Notes: a model not told the origin generated them from the sequence alone. A stretch of 64,000 nt of DNA from Parasalinivibrio latis (GCF_036825535.1 NZ_CP098813.1:744001-808000), one strand, 5' to 3'. Shown: positions 53,512 to 62,642, numbered from the stretch's first letter. Program-made: numbers and translations.

Positions 53512-54266
53512 TTGTTGCCGATGATGAGCCTTTGCTCCGGCACCATATAGTAAAACTCATTACCGAATTGTCAGATGAAATTGATGTCGTCGCCAGTGTT
53601 GGCGACGGCAACAGTGCCTTGATGGCAATAGATGAATACCAACCCGAGGCTGTGTTTCTCGATATCCGGATGCCGGGAACAGACGGGCTCGCTGTGGCTA
53701 AAGAGCTTTCCGGCCGGGCACGGGCTGGGGAGGCTGTCCCTCAGATAGTGTTTATTACTGCCTATGATACCCATGCAATTGAAGCGTTTGAACGCGGTGC
53801 TGTGGACTATCTGGTGAAGCCGGTGGACGAAAGCCGGCTGGCCCAGACCTGTGAGCGGTTGCTTAGCCGTAAAAGGGATGAAGCGGAGCCTTCAGCAGAT
53901 ATTGCTTCGCTGCTTGAATGCCTGAAAACCGTAGAGAAGCCGGTGCTCAAATGGCTGAAAGCGAACAAAGGTGAAGATATTCATGTGGTGGCGGTAGATG
54001 ATGTGGTCTACTTTCAGGCAGAAGATAAATACGTCACTGTTTATACAGAAGAGGATACTTACCTCATCCGGATGCCGTTAAAGAGCCTGATGGCTCAGTT
54101 GGATGAGAATGTGTTCTGGCAGATCCACCGGGCAGTGATCGTCAGGGTCTCTGCAATCAAAAAGGTGACCCGTGATTTTAGCGGGCGAATGCATGTTCTG
54201 GTATCTGTACCCAGTGCAAAACTGCCTGTCAGCCGGAATGGTCAGGCTCTTTTCAAACAGATGTGA
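53502..54266 (+). CDS. LytTR-family response regulator
   Basis: 254 residues from ATG 53502. Receiver domain: VVVADDEPLLRHH (acidic pair), phospho-acceptor Asp in AVFLDIRMPGTDGL, FITAYDTHAIEAF and conserved Lys in YLVKPVDES. The C-terminal LytTR DNA-binding domain includes FQAEDKYVTVYT, FWQIHRAVIVRVSAI and LPVSRNGQALF. It pairs with the kinase gene that overlaps it. Its targets are not evident here. Confidence 0.93.
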   Translation: MRVVVADDEPLLRHHIVKLITELSDEIDVVASVGDGNSALMAIDEYQPEAVFLDIRMPGTDGLAVAKELSGRARAGEAVPQIVFITAYDTHAIEAFERGAVDYLVKPVDESRLAQTCERLLSRKRDEAEPSADIASLLECLKTVEKPVLKWLKANKGEDIHVVAVDDVVYFQAEDKYVTVYTEEDTYLIRMPLKSLMAQLDENVFWQIHRAVIVRVSAIKKVTRDFSGRMHVLVSVPSAKLPVSRNGQALFKQM

Positions 54267-54650
54267 AATCTTTTCCGGTATACCACGGTCATATCAGGCG
54301 TACCGGACTAATCACGTGCAAACCCCATCCGGTATCTTAGGAGTATCCGGCAGCAAATTGTTGTGCATGGATATCCTGCCTGACCTATCTCTTTTATTTA
54401 AAGTTTTGCCTGATCGATGACAACATCGGTCAGGTACTGTTTTTTGCCCGTTAAAACAGAGGTCTTTCTTTGTAGGTTCTATGATAAAGACAGTGTAGGC
54501 AAGAGTGCTGATGACTCGTGGAAACTTATAGTGACAGTGTCTGCGGATATTTAGGGTGTACTACTCCTGACGGGCATATCCACGGTGGTTTAAGGTATCG
54601 ACATTCCAAGAGGCAGACGCCCTTGCTCTGAGGAAAATGGAGAGAACACA
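54267..54650. other. Intergenic region between response regulator and msrA
   Basis: 384 bp without a supported gene. It contains the stem-loop at 54409-54445. Confidence 0.5.
54409..54445 (+). terminator. Probable terminator after the two-component operon
   Basis: CCTGATCGATG (54409-54419) / CATCGGTCAGG (54424-54434), 11 pairs with one T-G, 4-nt loop, and six T a few bases downstream. Confidence 0.65.
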
Positions 54651-55172
54651 ATGGAAAAAGCAACATTCGGTGGAGGCTGTTTCTGGTGTACGGAAGCGAT
54701 GTTCCAGGCAATCAAAGGCGTACAGAGTATCGAGAGTGGTTACAGTGGGGGCCATTCCGACAAACCGGGGTATAAAGAAGTTTGTTCCGGCAACACCGGG
54801 CATGCTGAGGTCGTGCAGATAGTATTTAACCCGGAAGAGGTAAGTTACACCGACTTGCTGAGAATGCATATGGCCTCTCATGACCCGACGACACTCAACA
54901 AACAAGGGGCAGATACTGGTACGCAGTATCGCAGTGTGATTTTCACCCACAATGAGGAGCAGGCTAACGCAGCTAAAGAGGTACTTGAAGAAATGGCCCC
55001 GCTGTTCAGTGATCCTATTGTGACGGAAATTACGCCGTTTGATGCTTTTTTCAAAGCAGAAGACTATCACCAAAACTATTTCAACCAGAATGGTGAACAG
55101 CGATATTGCCAGTTGGTTATTGACCCTAAGGTGCGAAAGTTCAGAGAAATGTTTGCTGAGCGCCTGAAGTAA
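54651..55172 (+). CDS. msrA: Peptide methionine sulfoxide reductase A
   Basis: Reduces methionine-S-sulfoxide; 173 residues. The active site is GGGCFWCTEAMFQ with the nucleophilic Cys, then GYSGGH, GHAEVVQ and DAFFKAEDYHQNY. A second Cys near the C-terminus (QRYCQL) may resolve the disulfide. No MsrB fusion. It ends in a strong terminator. Confidence 0.96.
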   Translation: MEKATFGGGCFWCTEAMFQAIKGVQSIESGYSGGHSDKPGYKEVCSGNTGHAEVVQIVFNPEEVSYTDLLRMHMASHDPTTLNKQGADTGTQYRSVIFTHNEEQANAAKEVLEEMAPLFSDPIVTEITPFDAFFKAEDYHQNYFNQNGEQRYCQLVIDPKVRKFREMFAERLK

Positions 55173-55190
55173 TTTGGGCGAATAAAGTGA

Positions 55191-55214
55191 AAAGGAGGCT
55201 CAGGCCTCCTTTTT
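55191..55214 (+). terminator. Terminator of msrA
   Basis: Perfect 9-bp stem AAAGGAGGC / GCCTCCTTT with a 4-nt loop, then T-run to 55214. Confidence 0.9.
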
Positions 55215-55251
55215 CATGGTTGAAGACCCATTAAACAGAGAAAATTAAAGA

Positions 55252-55641
55252 CTACTCCGGCCAGGACTCGCTGTGATCCGTAGGTTGTGGGGTCACCGTC
55301 AGAATTTTTACGCCCTGAAGGCTCTCAAACCGGTGCCAGGTTGACTGTGGAATGACCATAATTTGCCCCTGCCGGAGAAAAAACTGGTGTTCACTGCCGT
55401 CCTGAAGCAGGACAAGGGTAGTCGACCCTTCTATAACCTGGACAATTTCATCTCCCTGGCGGTGGCGTTCCCATTCACTCTTTCCGGCAAAATGTCCGAT
55501 AAATAATCCGCCATCACGGTAATCAGACAGCGTTTTGAAAGCGGGTGCGGCTTCGGCATCTGTCGTTTTAGGTGTCCGGTTGCGCAAAAAAGTCAGGTCG
55601 TCAAAGTCTTTGAGGTAGTTGATAGGTGTGGATTTCGGCAT
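55252..55641 (-). CDS. Cupin-domain protein
   Basis: 129 residues. Metal-binding cupin motifs are visible: SEWERHRQGDEIVQVIEG (motif 1) and GQIMVIPQSTWHRFES (motif 2). A single-domain cupin with no linked enzyme. Function unknown. Confidence 0.8.
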   Translation of the reverse strand: MPKSTPINYLKDFDDLTFLRNRTPKTTDAEAAPAFKTLSDYRDGGLFIGHFAGKSEWERHRQGDEIVQVIEGSTTLVLLQDGSEHQFFLRQGQIMVIPQSTWHRFESLQGVKILTVTPQPTDHSESWPE

Positions 55642-55772
55642 TGGCTAAGTCCTTTTTTGTAATGTTCAATCCGCCAGATTTAAGTTTATACCAATCAGAC
55701 CGATCCCTTTGACCGTTCTGACGGTTTGAAGCCACCCTGTCGGCATCACTAAGGTGGCAGAATTGAGTAAAA

Positions 55773-55794
55773 ACCGGCCAGTGTATCGGCCGGT
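55773..55794 (-). terminator. Terminator of the nucleotidase gene
   Basis: On the minus strand ACCGGCC, 8-nt loop, GGCCGGT, followed by TTTTT; 7 perfect pairs. Confidence 0.8.
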
Positions 55795-55824
55795 AAAGAA
55801 GAGGAAGTATTTGTGTTTCGGTAA

Positions 55825-57657
55825 TTACTGGAGGTTGCCGTCTTTGTCATAGAACTTTTGGGTGCTGTATTCATCAATTGACAGCTTATCCAGTGTGCCG
55901 ACACGTTCGACGTAATCAACAAAAGCCTTGGCGTAGTCGAGGTAGGTATCCAAGATACGTCCGTCAGCAGCGACGGCACCAAATGTCAGGTAGCCGTCAC
56001 GTCCTGAACTAACGAAGCTATTGGTGACCACAGTAATATTGGCGTCTGTACCGGTGGTATCCAGATCCGCCCAGGTACCGGCTACGCGAGAGTTGACTTG
56101 GATATTGGAGACGCGATCGCCTTTGGCCTTTGAAATATCAACATCAAAGCGAAGGCCAGAAGCGTATGGGTATGCGCCGGTTGAACCACTAGGATCCAGT
56201 GCGTAGTCCACAGCTTCTTCCAGAACCGCTTTGATTTCTGCTCCGCTCATGGTCAGGTTAACCAGTGTGTTGGCAAAAGGCAGCAGGCGGTATCCGGTTG
56301 CTATGGTGATATCACCAGCAGGGACATCCTCTCGGACACCACCGGCATTTTGGATGGCTATGTCCGCTTCAAGGCTCTGCATCAGGAACGCCTTGGCAAC
56401 GATATTGGAAATATCAGAGCCGTTGGATTGGGTATCTGCTGCGGCACACAGTGCGCTATTGCCTTGGCCGGGAACACGTTCAAGGCAGAGGTTTATGGAT
56501 GCAGTACCTATAACCTTCTGGGTTTCGGTTTCGATCCGCTGGGTGTACGTGTCCAGCAGTGTCTGGGCGCTGGCATCCGGCGTTACGATGCTCAGGTTGT
56601 CGTTGGCAGCAATGTTGGCATAAACCGCATCACGGTCAGTGCCGGTCAGCTCAACGCGGGTGCCGGTGGCATCCCTGCGTTTGAAGCTGTCGCCAACAAG
56701 CAGGTGCGGTGTACCTTCACACTTGGTGACATCACCGAACCAGTCAAAATCGACATCCAGTTCACCAACCACTGCTGAGTACTGCCACGCCTGGGCGACA
56801 CAAACATTCTTGCCTTTTTTGTCTTTTACCATCGTCGGGTAGTCCCCACGACTGTTGAGGCCAACGCTGTCAAAATCGCCCAGCAGAGTATGGGAGTCAC
56901 CGCCGATTATGACGTCCACCCCAGAAAGGTTCTTAGCCAGTTCCAGATCGTTGCCGTACTGGTAATGGGTAAGCAGGACAATCTTGTTGATGCCTTTTTT
57001 CTTTAGCTTGTTGATATAACGTTGGGCCGTTTTGGTTTCGTCCAGAAACTCAGTTGTGGCATCCGGGTTGGAAGAGTTTTTAGTCTTTTTGGCAATATCG
57101 ATACCGATGATACCAATGCGTTGCCCCTTAACCCGTTTAACCGTGTAAGGGCGGAAGGAATCCCATTTCCCGTTAGGTGTCAGCGGTGACACACCAACTT
57201 CCGGGTGAACGTTGGCAGCAAGAACCTTAGTGTTGCAGTTGCCAGACTCAAGGTAGTCCAGGAATTCACGAAGGCCGGCATCACCGCCGTCAAATTCGTG
57301 GTTGCCGAGCGCGAAAGCATCGAAGCACACCTCGTTCATCAGTGCAGCGTCTGCTTCACCTTTAAACAGCGTGTAATAAAGGTCACCGGTAATGGCATCA
57401 CCGGCGTGCAGTTTCAGTACCTTGTAGTCGTGATTGGCTTCAATCTCTTTGATTTTTCGGACCACCCGCGGGAAACCTCCCATTTGAACACGGGTTGCTT
57501 GGCCGTCGAGGGTCAGGTCTGCACCTGTGTCTGCTTCAAGGTGGGAATGATGGTCGTTGATATGGGCAATTTTCACGGTGATGGGTTGGTCAAAGCACCC
57601 GGAAAGCGCCAGGGTCATACCTGCCGCACCAAGTATGTAGGTAAGTCCTTTTTTCAT
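55825..57657 (-). CDS. 5'-nucleotidase/metallophosphatase family lipoprotein
   Basis: 610 residues. The start MKKGLTYILG gives a lipoprotein signal with lipobox LSGC. The metallophosphatase domain has AHINDHHSHLE, LHAGDAITGDLYY, FALGNHEFDGG, LLTHYQYGNDLE and GGDSHTLLG (di-metal ligands). The C-terminal nucleotidase domain has NAGGVREDVPAGDITI and a GYRLLPFANTLV segment. Likely scavenges nucleotides or phosphate at the membrane surface, like UshA. A longer upstream frame lacks a signal and is rejected. Confidence 0.88.
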   Translation of the reverse strand: MKKGLTYILGAAGMTLALSGCFDQPITVKIAHINDHHSHLEADTGADLTLDGQATRVQMGGFPRVVRKIKEIEANHDYKVLKLHAGDAITGDLYYTLFKGEADAALMNEVCFDAFALGNHEFDGGDAGLREFLDYLESGNCNTKVLAANVHPEVGVSPLTPNGKWDSFRPYTVKRVKGQRIGIIGIDIAKKTKNSSNPDATTEFLDETKTAQRYINKLKKKGINKIVLLTHYQYGNDLELAKNLSGVDVIIGGDSHTLLGDFDSVGLNSRGDYPTMVKDKKGKNVCVAQAWQYSAVVGELDVDFDWFGDVTKCEGTPHLLVGDSFKRRDATGTRVELTGTDRDAVYANIAANDNLSIVTPDASAQTLLDTYTQRIETETQKVIGTASINLCLERVPGQGNSALCAAADTQSNGSDISNIVAKAFLMQSLEADIAIQNAGGVREDVPAGDITIATGYRLLPFANTLVNLTMSGAEIKAVLEEAVDYALDPSGSTGAYPYASGLRFDVDISKAKGDRVSNIQVNSRVAGTWADLDTTGTDANITVVTNSFVSSGRDGYLTFGAVAADGRILDTYLDYAKAFVDYVERVGTLDKLSIDEYSTQKFYDKDGNLQ

Positions 57658-57907
57658 ATTAGTTTCCACATGTCGTCGTTTCGGAGTTTCGGTCGTCAAT
57701 TAACCTAGATCAGCTAAATGTCACTTCAATAAATGGCGGATGACCGCTCAGTGACGCAAGGGTTGAAGATGCAAAGATAAGACATGTTGGGTCAGTCAGT
57801 ATTAGCAAGGTTAAGACGGGATTGGGAATTGTATTGAGAGTCTGGTGAGCAGTGCTATGTTAAGTAAGCAGGGTAAAACTGCGGACATATGAGTTCGAGA
57901 GGTGGGT

Positions 57908-58057
57908 ATGGAGCTTGAGAATGAAAACGGCGACATCATGCACCTGGCTGATGATTTGACGCTCAAGGAGCTGGTGGATATGGGCATTTCCATTGTGGTT
58001 TCAGAAGATGCCACAGGGAATATGGAACACTGGATACCGGTTGATATGGATGAGTAA
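57908..58057 (+). CDS. Small acidic protein, unknown function
   Basis: 49 residues, beginning MELENENGDIMHLADD and ending PVDMDE. GAGAGGTG lies just upstream of the ATG and a terminator follows the stop, which support a genuine short gene. Strongly acidic, no membrane segment, no recognised family. Confidence 0.6.
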   Translation: MELENENGDIMHLADDLTLKELVDMGISIVVSEDATGNMEHWIPVDMDE

Positions 58058-58060
58058 GCC

Positions 58061-58088
58061 AAAGCCCCGGGTTCGGGGCTTTGTTGTA
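58061..58088 (+). terminator. Terminator of the small acidic protein gene
   Basis: Perfect 9-bp stem AAAGCCCCG / CGGGGCTTT with a GGTT loop and a T-rich tail. Confidence 0.85.
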
Positions 58089-58187
58089 TTACACGTTTGA
58101 CGCCATCTTCCCACCATTCCATAATTTCTCCGAAAACCCGGGTTCGACGAGGATCCGGGCTTCAATTCTGATAACAAAGGAACATTT

Positions 58188-58400
58188 ATGGCAAAGAAGA
58201 AAAAGCAAACCGGTGCCGAGGCGCAAAGAGAAGTGGTTCGGCATGATCTGGGTAAGGGAGAAATCCGGGATAACGCTCTGGCAGCAATGGTGACATCCAG
58301 GCTGTTCCGGGCAAAATGTGAAAAACCGAAAAAAGGGAAAGGATCTTATAACCGTAAGGCAAGAGGCCGTGGCCTCGAGCCTTATCCAATGGCTGCTTAA
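58188..58400 (+). CDS. arfA: Alternative ribosome-rescue factor A
   Basis: Rescues ribosomes stalled on non-stop mRNA by recruiting RF2; 70 residues. The conserved core GKGEIRDNALAAMV, SRLFRAKCEK, KKGKGSYNRK matches E. coli ArfA, preceded by a lysine-rich extension (MAKKKKQTG). RBS AAAGGAAC. In E. coli, a hairpin within the arfA reading frame makes the mRNA itself non-stop, so ArfA is made only when tmRNA fails. A comparable hairpin lies here at 58358-58381. Confidence 0.9.
   Translation: MAKKKKQTGAEAQREVVRHDLGKGEIRDNALAAMVTSRLFRAKCEKPKKGKGSYNRKARGRGLEPYPMAA
58358..58381 (+). promoter_or_regulatory. Hairpin inside arfA, candidate RNase III or termination site
   Basis: GGC-AA-GAGGCC-GT-GGCCTC-GA-GCC: two stacked perfect stems (3 and 6 bp) around a 2-nt apex and a symmetric internal loop, just after the KKGKGSYNRK codons. 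Cleavage or termination here would leave a non-stop arfA mRNA encoding the active core, as described for E. coli. Confidence 0.65.
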
Positions 58401-58436
58401 TAAAAGCTATCATCGGATAAGGTTCGGAAAGCGGGA

Positions 58437-59123
58437 ATGACAATGAAGAAAGTTCGCCCAACCGGGGTTTTCACCGGGAAAGTTTCGGAGGAGTTTGGAT
58501 TCCCATCAGCGATGGGTAAAAGCCTTATATCCGGTAGAATTTATCTTTCAGAAACAGGGCTCGAAGGTGACGAGGTTGCCTCAACACAGCACCACGGTGG
58601 ACCGGAGCGGGCGCTTCATCAGTATCCTTCCGAGCATTACACCTACTGGCGCGAACACTTTGGCGCGGATGCCGGATGGGGTATTCCGGGTATGGGTGAA
58701 AACCTCAGCACTGAAGGCATGACAGAAGAAAATGTCTGTATTGGTGATCGCTTTCAGTGGGGGGAAGCCGTCATTGAGGTCAGCCAGCCTCGCTCACCCT
58801 GTTACAAGCTGAACCGCCGCTGGGGGATTGAAAATTTTTCTGTCACCATGCAGGAGATCAGCCGGTGCGGCTGGCTCTACCGCGTGATTACACCGGGTTA
58901 TGTCAGTGCGGATGATGAACTTGTGCTGGTGGCTCGCGAAGACAACGCGATGACAATCAAGGCGGTATGTGACAGTTACTTTGGCGACCCACTGAACCCG
59001 GAGCGGCTTCACACGTTGAGAGAGCAGACAAAGCTGTCCGCAAGCTGGAAGGAGAAAGTGGAAAAACGGCTGGAAACCGGTGAGGTTGAAAATTGGAACT
59101 TCCGGTTGCTCGGACATGCTTAA
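58437..59123 (+). CDS. yiiM: MOSC-domain protein, YiiM-like
   Basis: 228 residues. The MOSC core includes GLEGDEVASTQHHGGPERALHQYP, GENLSTEGM, IGDRFQWGEAVIEVSQPRSPCYKLNRR (candidate molybdenum-ligand Cys), and a 3-alpha C-terminal tail. YiiM in E. coli reduces N-hydroxylated compounds with molybdenum cofactor. Own bidirectional terminator downstream. Confidence 0.88.
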   Translation: MTMKKVRPTGVFTGKVSEEFGFPSAMGKSLISGRIYLSETGLEGDEVASTQHHGGPERALHQYPSEHYTYWREHFGADAGWGIPGMGENLSTEGMTEENVCIGDRFQWGEAVIEVSQPRSPCYKLNRRWGIENFSVTMQEISRCGWLYRVITPGYVSADDELVLVAREDNAMTIKAVCDSYFGDPLNPERLHTLREQTKLSASWKEKVEKRLETGEVENWNFRLLGHA

Positions 59124-59140
59124 TGCCTGAATAACATGCT

Positions 59141-59170
59141 AAAAAAGGAACCGGATTTGGTTCCTTTTTT
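59141..59170. terminator. Bidirectional terminator between yiiM and lysE-family genes
   Basis: Perfect 12-bp stem AAAAAAGGAACC / GGTTCCTTTTTT with a 6-nt loop and T-tails in both directions. Confidence 0.92.
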
Positions 59171-59174
59171 GTTC

Positions 59175-59786
59175 CTATTTTATTCCCGCCATCATTGCGC
59201 TTCCTGACAGGAAAATAGAGCCAGAAAAAAGCTTGAGACGTTTTTGTGCGCGTGGGCTTGCCAGCTTTTGACGGATCTTGGTGGCAGCCAAGGCGTAAAT
59301 TAAGGTGATGACAAAAATCACCCCAGCAGATGTAAGAAGCAAGATAGAGAACTGGGCAAGGTAGCCGGATGTCGGGTCGATAAACTGAGAGAGGAAGGCC
59401 ATATAAAACACAATGCCTTTGGGGTTGAGTAAGGTAGAGAGGAAACCTGCTCGCAGCGCGCCGGCAGAGGCGCTTTCTTCCGAAACCGACTCAGTTGGTT
59501 TCCTTGCCTCAAGGATAAACATGACCCCGAGGTATGCCATGTAGGCAACACCCGCCCACTTTACGACCTGAAACAACAAATCTGACGTTGCCAACAGTGC
59601 TCCCAACCCCAGGACAGAAAGCACCATCAGCAAAGAGGTACCCAATAGGAATCCCAGAATACATTTCCATGCCGCCTGTTTACCGCGGGAAATTGAAATA
59701 CCAACCAGCAGCATAATACTGGGGCCGGGAATAACCGTAATCATTGCCAGAACCGCGACAAAAGAAAGCCAGACGTTGAAATCCAT
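59175..59786 (-). CDS. LysE/RhtB-family exporter
   Basis: 203 residues from MDFNVWLSFVAVLAMITVIPGPSIMLLVG; upstream codons are rejected. Six helices; LSTLLNPKGIVFY is the family motif. Exports an amino acid or homoserine-lactone-like compound. Distinct from the copy at 29364-29963. Confidence 0.88.
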   Translation of the reverse strand: MDFNVWLSFVAVLAMITVIPGPSIMLLVGISISRGKQAAWKCILGFLLGTSLLMVLSVLGLGALLATSDLLFQVVKWAGVAYMAYLGVMFILEARKPTESVSEESASAGALRAGFLSTLLNPKGIVFYMAFLSQFIDPTSGYLAQFSILLLTSAGVIFVITLIYALAATKIRQKLASPRAQKRLKLFSGSIFLSGSAMMAGIK

Positions 59787-59880
59787 TTCATTATTCTCTT
59801 TTTTGAACGTTGAAAGGTTCAACTTAACATTAAATGGGCAACACGTAATTATCGGTTTTCAGAATACCAGGCAAAGAAAA

Positions 59881-59899
59881 GCCCCCGCGCTGCGGAGGC
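59881..59899 (-). terminator. Terminator of the bPH-domain gene
   Basis: On the minus strand GCCTCCGC, AGC loop, GCGGGGGC (one T-G pair), then TTTTCTTT. Confidence 0.75.
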
Positions 59900-59921
59900 T
59901 CTGGGCTCAGTAAGTCGCGGT

Positions 59922-60302
59922 TTATTTACCGGCGATCTTACGTGCCAAAATACCCTGGAGTTTGTAGATATTGGTCTTTGATGAGAATTCCTGGGAAATA
60001 GGCTCGCCCTGACCGGAAATCCAAAGCTTCAGTTCAGCATCCAGATCGAAATGACCGGAAGACTCCACCTTGAAGTTGGTGACCGACTTGTAAGGGATGG
60101 AGTGATATTCCACTTTTCGCCCTGTCATTCCCTGTTTGTCGATAAGGATCATGCGGTAATCGGTCAGCACAATCATATCGCGCACCAATTTGTAGGCCAG
60201 CTCTACCCGCTCATCATCACCCAGGATAGTGCTCAGCTCATCCGCAGCTTCTTGTGGATCCATTTCACCGGCGTTGCCCAACAGGGCGTCAAAGAGTCCC
60301 AT
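59922..60302 (-). CDS. Bacterial PH-domain protein
   Basis: 126 residues. An N-terminal MGLFDALLGNAGEM helix precedes a bPH fold (YKLVRDMIVLTDYRMILIDKQGMTGRKVEYHSIPYKSVTNFKVES, then LDAELKLWISG). Matches the DUF1696/bPH_1 family (YvbH-like); function unknown. A single gene with its own terminator. Confidence 0.82.
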   Translation of the reverse strand: MGLFDALLGNAGEMDPQEAADELSTILGDDERVELAYKLVRDMIVLTDYRMILIDKQGMTGRKVEYHSIPYKSVTNFKVESSGHFDLDAELKLWISGQGEPISQEFSSKTNIYKLQGILARKIAGK

Positions 60303-60490
60303 TTCTGTTCTCCGAGTTCAGTTATTGTGTCACTATCCGGCAAAATACCTGCAAGCTCAAGAAACTTACTGCTGGATTGAGAAGACAAGGTTACCGCCGG
60401 TATTTAAAGCGACACCTAAGTGTGCTAAATCAACGTGAGGGGGAAACCATGTCATTCGTAATTTGTTTCATCAGATTAGGAGTTGTTTAA

Positions 60491-60907
60491 ATGTCTTACT
60501 CCAAGGCTAGTTGCCTTTGTGGTGCCGTAAAAATTACGGCGGAAAATATCAATCCTAAGTTTACAGTTTGCCATTGTCAGTCTTGTCGAACTTGGGGTGG
60601 TGCTCCATTCTTTGCGGTGAAATGTGGAACTCAAGTGAAAGTGGAAGGTGATGATAAAGTAAAAATGTACAAGTCTTCCTCTTGGGCTTCTCGAGGCTTT
60701 TGCACTGAGTGTGGAACTCATTTGTTCTATAAATTCAAAGAAACTGGCGAGTACAACATGCCCGTGGGCTTATTTCCGAATCTAGAAGGATTGGAAATGG
60801 ACATGCAATATTTTAGCGATATGCGTCCAAGCTACTACTGCTTTGCGAATGAGACTAAGGAAATGACTACTGAAGAAATCATGGCCTACTTTGCAGACAA
60901 GGTGTAA
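60491..60907 (+). CDS. GFA-family zinc protein, copy 2
   Basis: 138 residues. Zinc ligands ASCLCGAV, CHCQSCR and GFCTECGTH. Divergent in sequence from the copy at 19310-19738. The gene is visibly more AT-rich than its neighbours. GFA proteins have mostly unproven activities; no linked gene suggests a substrate. Confidence 0.85.
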   Translation: MSYSKASCLCGAVKITAENINPKFTVCHCQSCRTWGGAPFFAVKCGTQVKVEGDDKVKMYKSSSWASRGFCTECGTHLFYKFKETGEYNMPVGLFPNLEGLEMDMQYFSDMRPSYYCFANETKEMTTEEIMAYFADKV

Positions 60908-61124
60908 CCAAACAAATAACACATATGAGTTCGCCTCCAGTCATTGTTACCGTACAACAACGGTTAGTCAGTCTCAGGGTAGGGGAAGTGGACAGCTTTC
61001 GGTGTAGCTGGTTGAAATAGATAAAAAACAGCAATTGTAGATTTATTTGTGTGATAAATATCACTTTCAATATGCATTTATAGGGGTAATGTTGCGCCAC
61101 TTTTGTGAAAGAGGCTCAACGACA

Positions 61125-61844
61125 ATGAAATTTTCACTCTCTTCAATTGCACTTTCTACTGTCTTGGCGTGTGCCTGTGTATCTGGCTCAGCTGTTGCAG
61201 ATCCTAAGGTTCCGGGTACTGAACAAGGTTTCAGTACTGTTGAAATCATGCAAAAAGGGGAACCGGCTCAACTGCATTGGGTATCGGTTAAGGAGATTGA
61301 AAAGAGCCTGGAAGGCAAGCCACCAATGGCTGTTGGTTTTGATGTTGATGATACGGTACTTTTCAGCTCTCCGGGCTTTTACCGTGGTCAACAGGTGTTT
61401 TCACCCAATGGCTATAGTTACCTGAAGTCCCAAAAGTTCTGGGACAAGATGAACTGTGAGTGGGAAAAATTCAGCCTGCCTAAGCAAATTGGCCAGGAAC
61501 TGATCGATATGCACCAAAAGCGTGGCGACCAGATTTATTTCATCACAGGCCGAAACCCTTCCCAGTGCGAAATTACTACCCAGTACCTGAAAGATACCTT
61601 TGGCATCAAAGATATGCACAAAGTGATCTTCGCTGGTTCTAGTAAAACTGAGTTCACTAAAACCCCTTACATCAAAGCTAACAACATTAAGATGTATTAT
61701 GGTGACTCGGATGGCGATATTATCTCAGCACGTAATGCCGGTGCAGAAGGTATCCGTATTATGCGTTCAGCGGCTTCCAGTTATAAGCCATCTCCGGAAA
61801 ACGGCAAATACGGCGAGAAGATTGTCGAAAACTCACAGTATTGA
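61125..61844 (+). CDS. aphA: Class B non-specific acid phosphatase
   Basis: Periplasmic HAD phosphatase, 239 residues. The signal peptide is MKFSLSSIALSTVLACACVSGSAVA. HAD motifs: nucleophile in VGFDVDDTVLFSSPGF, FITGRNPSQ, and YYGDSDGDI. RBS GAAAGAGG; the in-frame upstream start is rejected because it lacks the signal peptide. It scavenges phosphate from nucleotides. Confidence 0.95.
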   Translation: MKFSLSSIALSTVLACACVSGSAVADPKVPGTEQGFSTVEIMQKGEPAQLHWVSVKEIEKSLEGKPPMAVGFDVDDTVLFSSPGFYRGQQVFSPNGYSYLKSQKFWDKMNCEWEKFSLPKQIGQELIDMHQKRGDQIYFITGRNPSQCEITTQYLKDTFGIKDMHKVIFAGSSKTEFTKTPYIKANNIKMYYGDSDGDIISARNAGAEGIRIMRSAASSYKPSPENGKYGEKIVENSQY

Positions 61845-61870
61845 TTTGAGTTTACCACCGCTTAAAACAA

Positions 61871-61898
61871 AACAAGCCTTGCTCCTGCAAGGCTTGTT
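61871..61898. terminator. Terminator between aphA and DUF1097 gene
   Basis: Perfect 12-bp stem AACAAGCCTTGC / GCAAGGCTTGTT with a 4-nt loop; a T-rich tail follows on the plus strand. Confidence 0.82.
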
Positions 61899-61919
61899 TA
61901 CACTGAATCTGAGCAAATT

Positions 61920-62420
61920 TTACAACGGTGTTTGCTCTTTGTTTGAGAGAGGCTGGTTCGCAACCGGACTGTCTTTTTTACTACTGCCTAGCTTTTTCCC
62001 ACCTTCCTTCATCACTATTCCAAAAGCCAGTCCTAACAGCAGCGAAGGGATAACGGTTTTCCAGTCGCCATTGGAAGCGAAAGTCGCACAAGCACCCACA
62101 AAGGTACCGGGAACATACGACAGCCAGCGTTGTTGTGCCTGAATACACATAAAGAATGCAACAATGGCAGTCAGGATATAGCCAATAAAAGCGTGACCTG
62201 TTGCCTGGGAAACCGCGATGATCATCATCGCCCAGGCGACGCCGCTTATGTTTGTCAGTGCGCAGGATAGTGCGCCTTTGACTCCTTCCTGGTTTATAGC
62301 GAAGTAGGTCGTACAGCCAAGAAAGCCCGCCCAACTGAGAAGCCCGAGAGAATCAGATGTCCAGACCCAGAGCCCGGAGAAAATTCCCGTAGAGAGTGCG
62401 AGTGCGTACATAGGATTCAT
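61920..62420 (-). CDS. DUF1097-family membrane protein
   Basis: 166 residues from MNPMYALALSTGIFSG; a TTG-initiated longer form is rejected. About four to five helices with GFLGCTTYFA and GYILTAIVAFFMCIQA, followed by a charged tail (GGKKLGSSKKDS). E. coli YcdZ is a relative. Function unknown. Confidence 0.78.
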   Translation of the reverse strand: MNPMYALALSTGIFSGLWVWTSDSLGLLSWAGFLGCTTYFAINQEGVKGALSCALTNISGVAWAMMIIAVSQATGHAFIGYILTAIVAFFMCIQAQQRWLSYVPGTFVGACATFASNGDWKTVIPSLLLGLAFGIVMKEGGKKLGSSKKDSPVANQPLSNKEQTPL

Positions 62421-62578
62421 AAGTGTTGCTTTCTTTACGGTGAACAATTGGTCATTTTAACAGCTGCTTTGGCTAATGTGGTGATTTAGATCTAGTTATT
62501 TGGGTAACCAATGTAACAAGTTGGTGGTTAGTGTGATGAGTGAAGGGTTTTGTGCGGTGGCAGAATTTCATATACGTT

Positions 62579-62600
62579 GGAGCTGTGTAACCACAGCTCC
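62579..62600. other. Perfect stem-loop downstream of the VOC gene
   Basis: GGAGCTGTG / CACAGCTCC, 9 pairs, 4-nt loop TAAC. No T-run on either side, so it may be a 3' end or processing signal rather than a terminator. Confidence 0.45.
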
Positions 62601-62642
62601 GTGAAAAGGTCAGGGCAGAGGCAAAAAACCGGTTTTCAGGTG

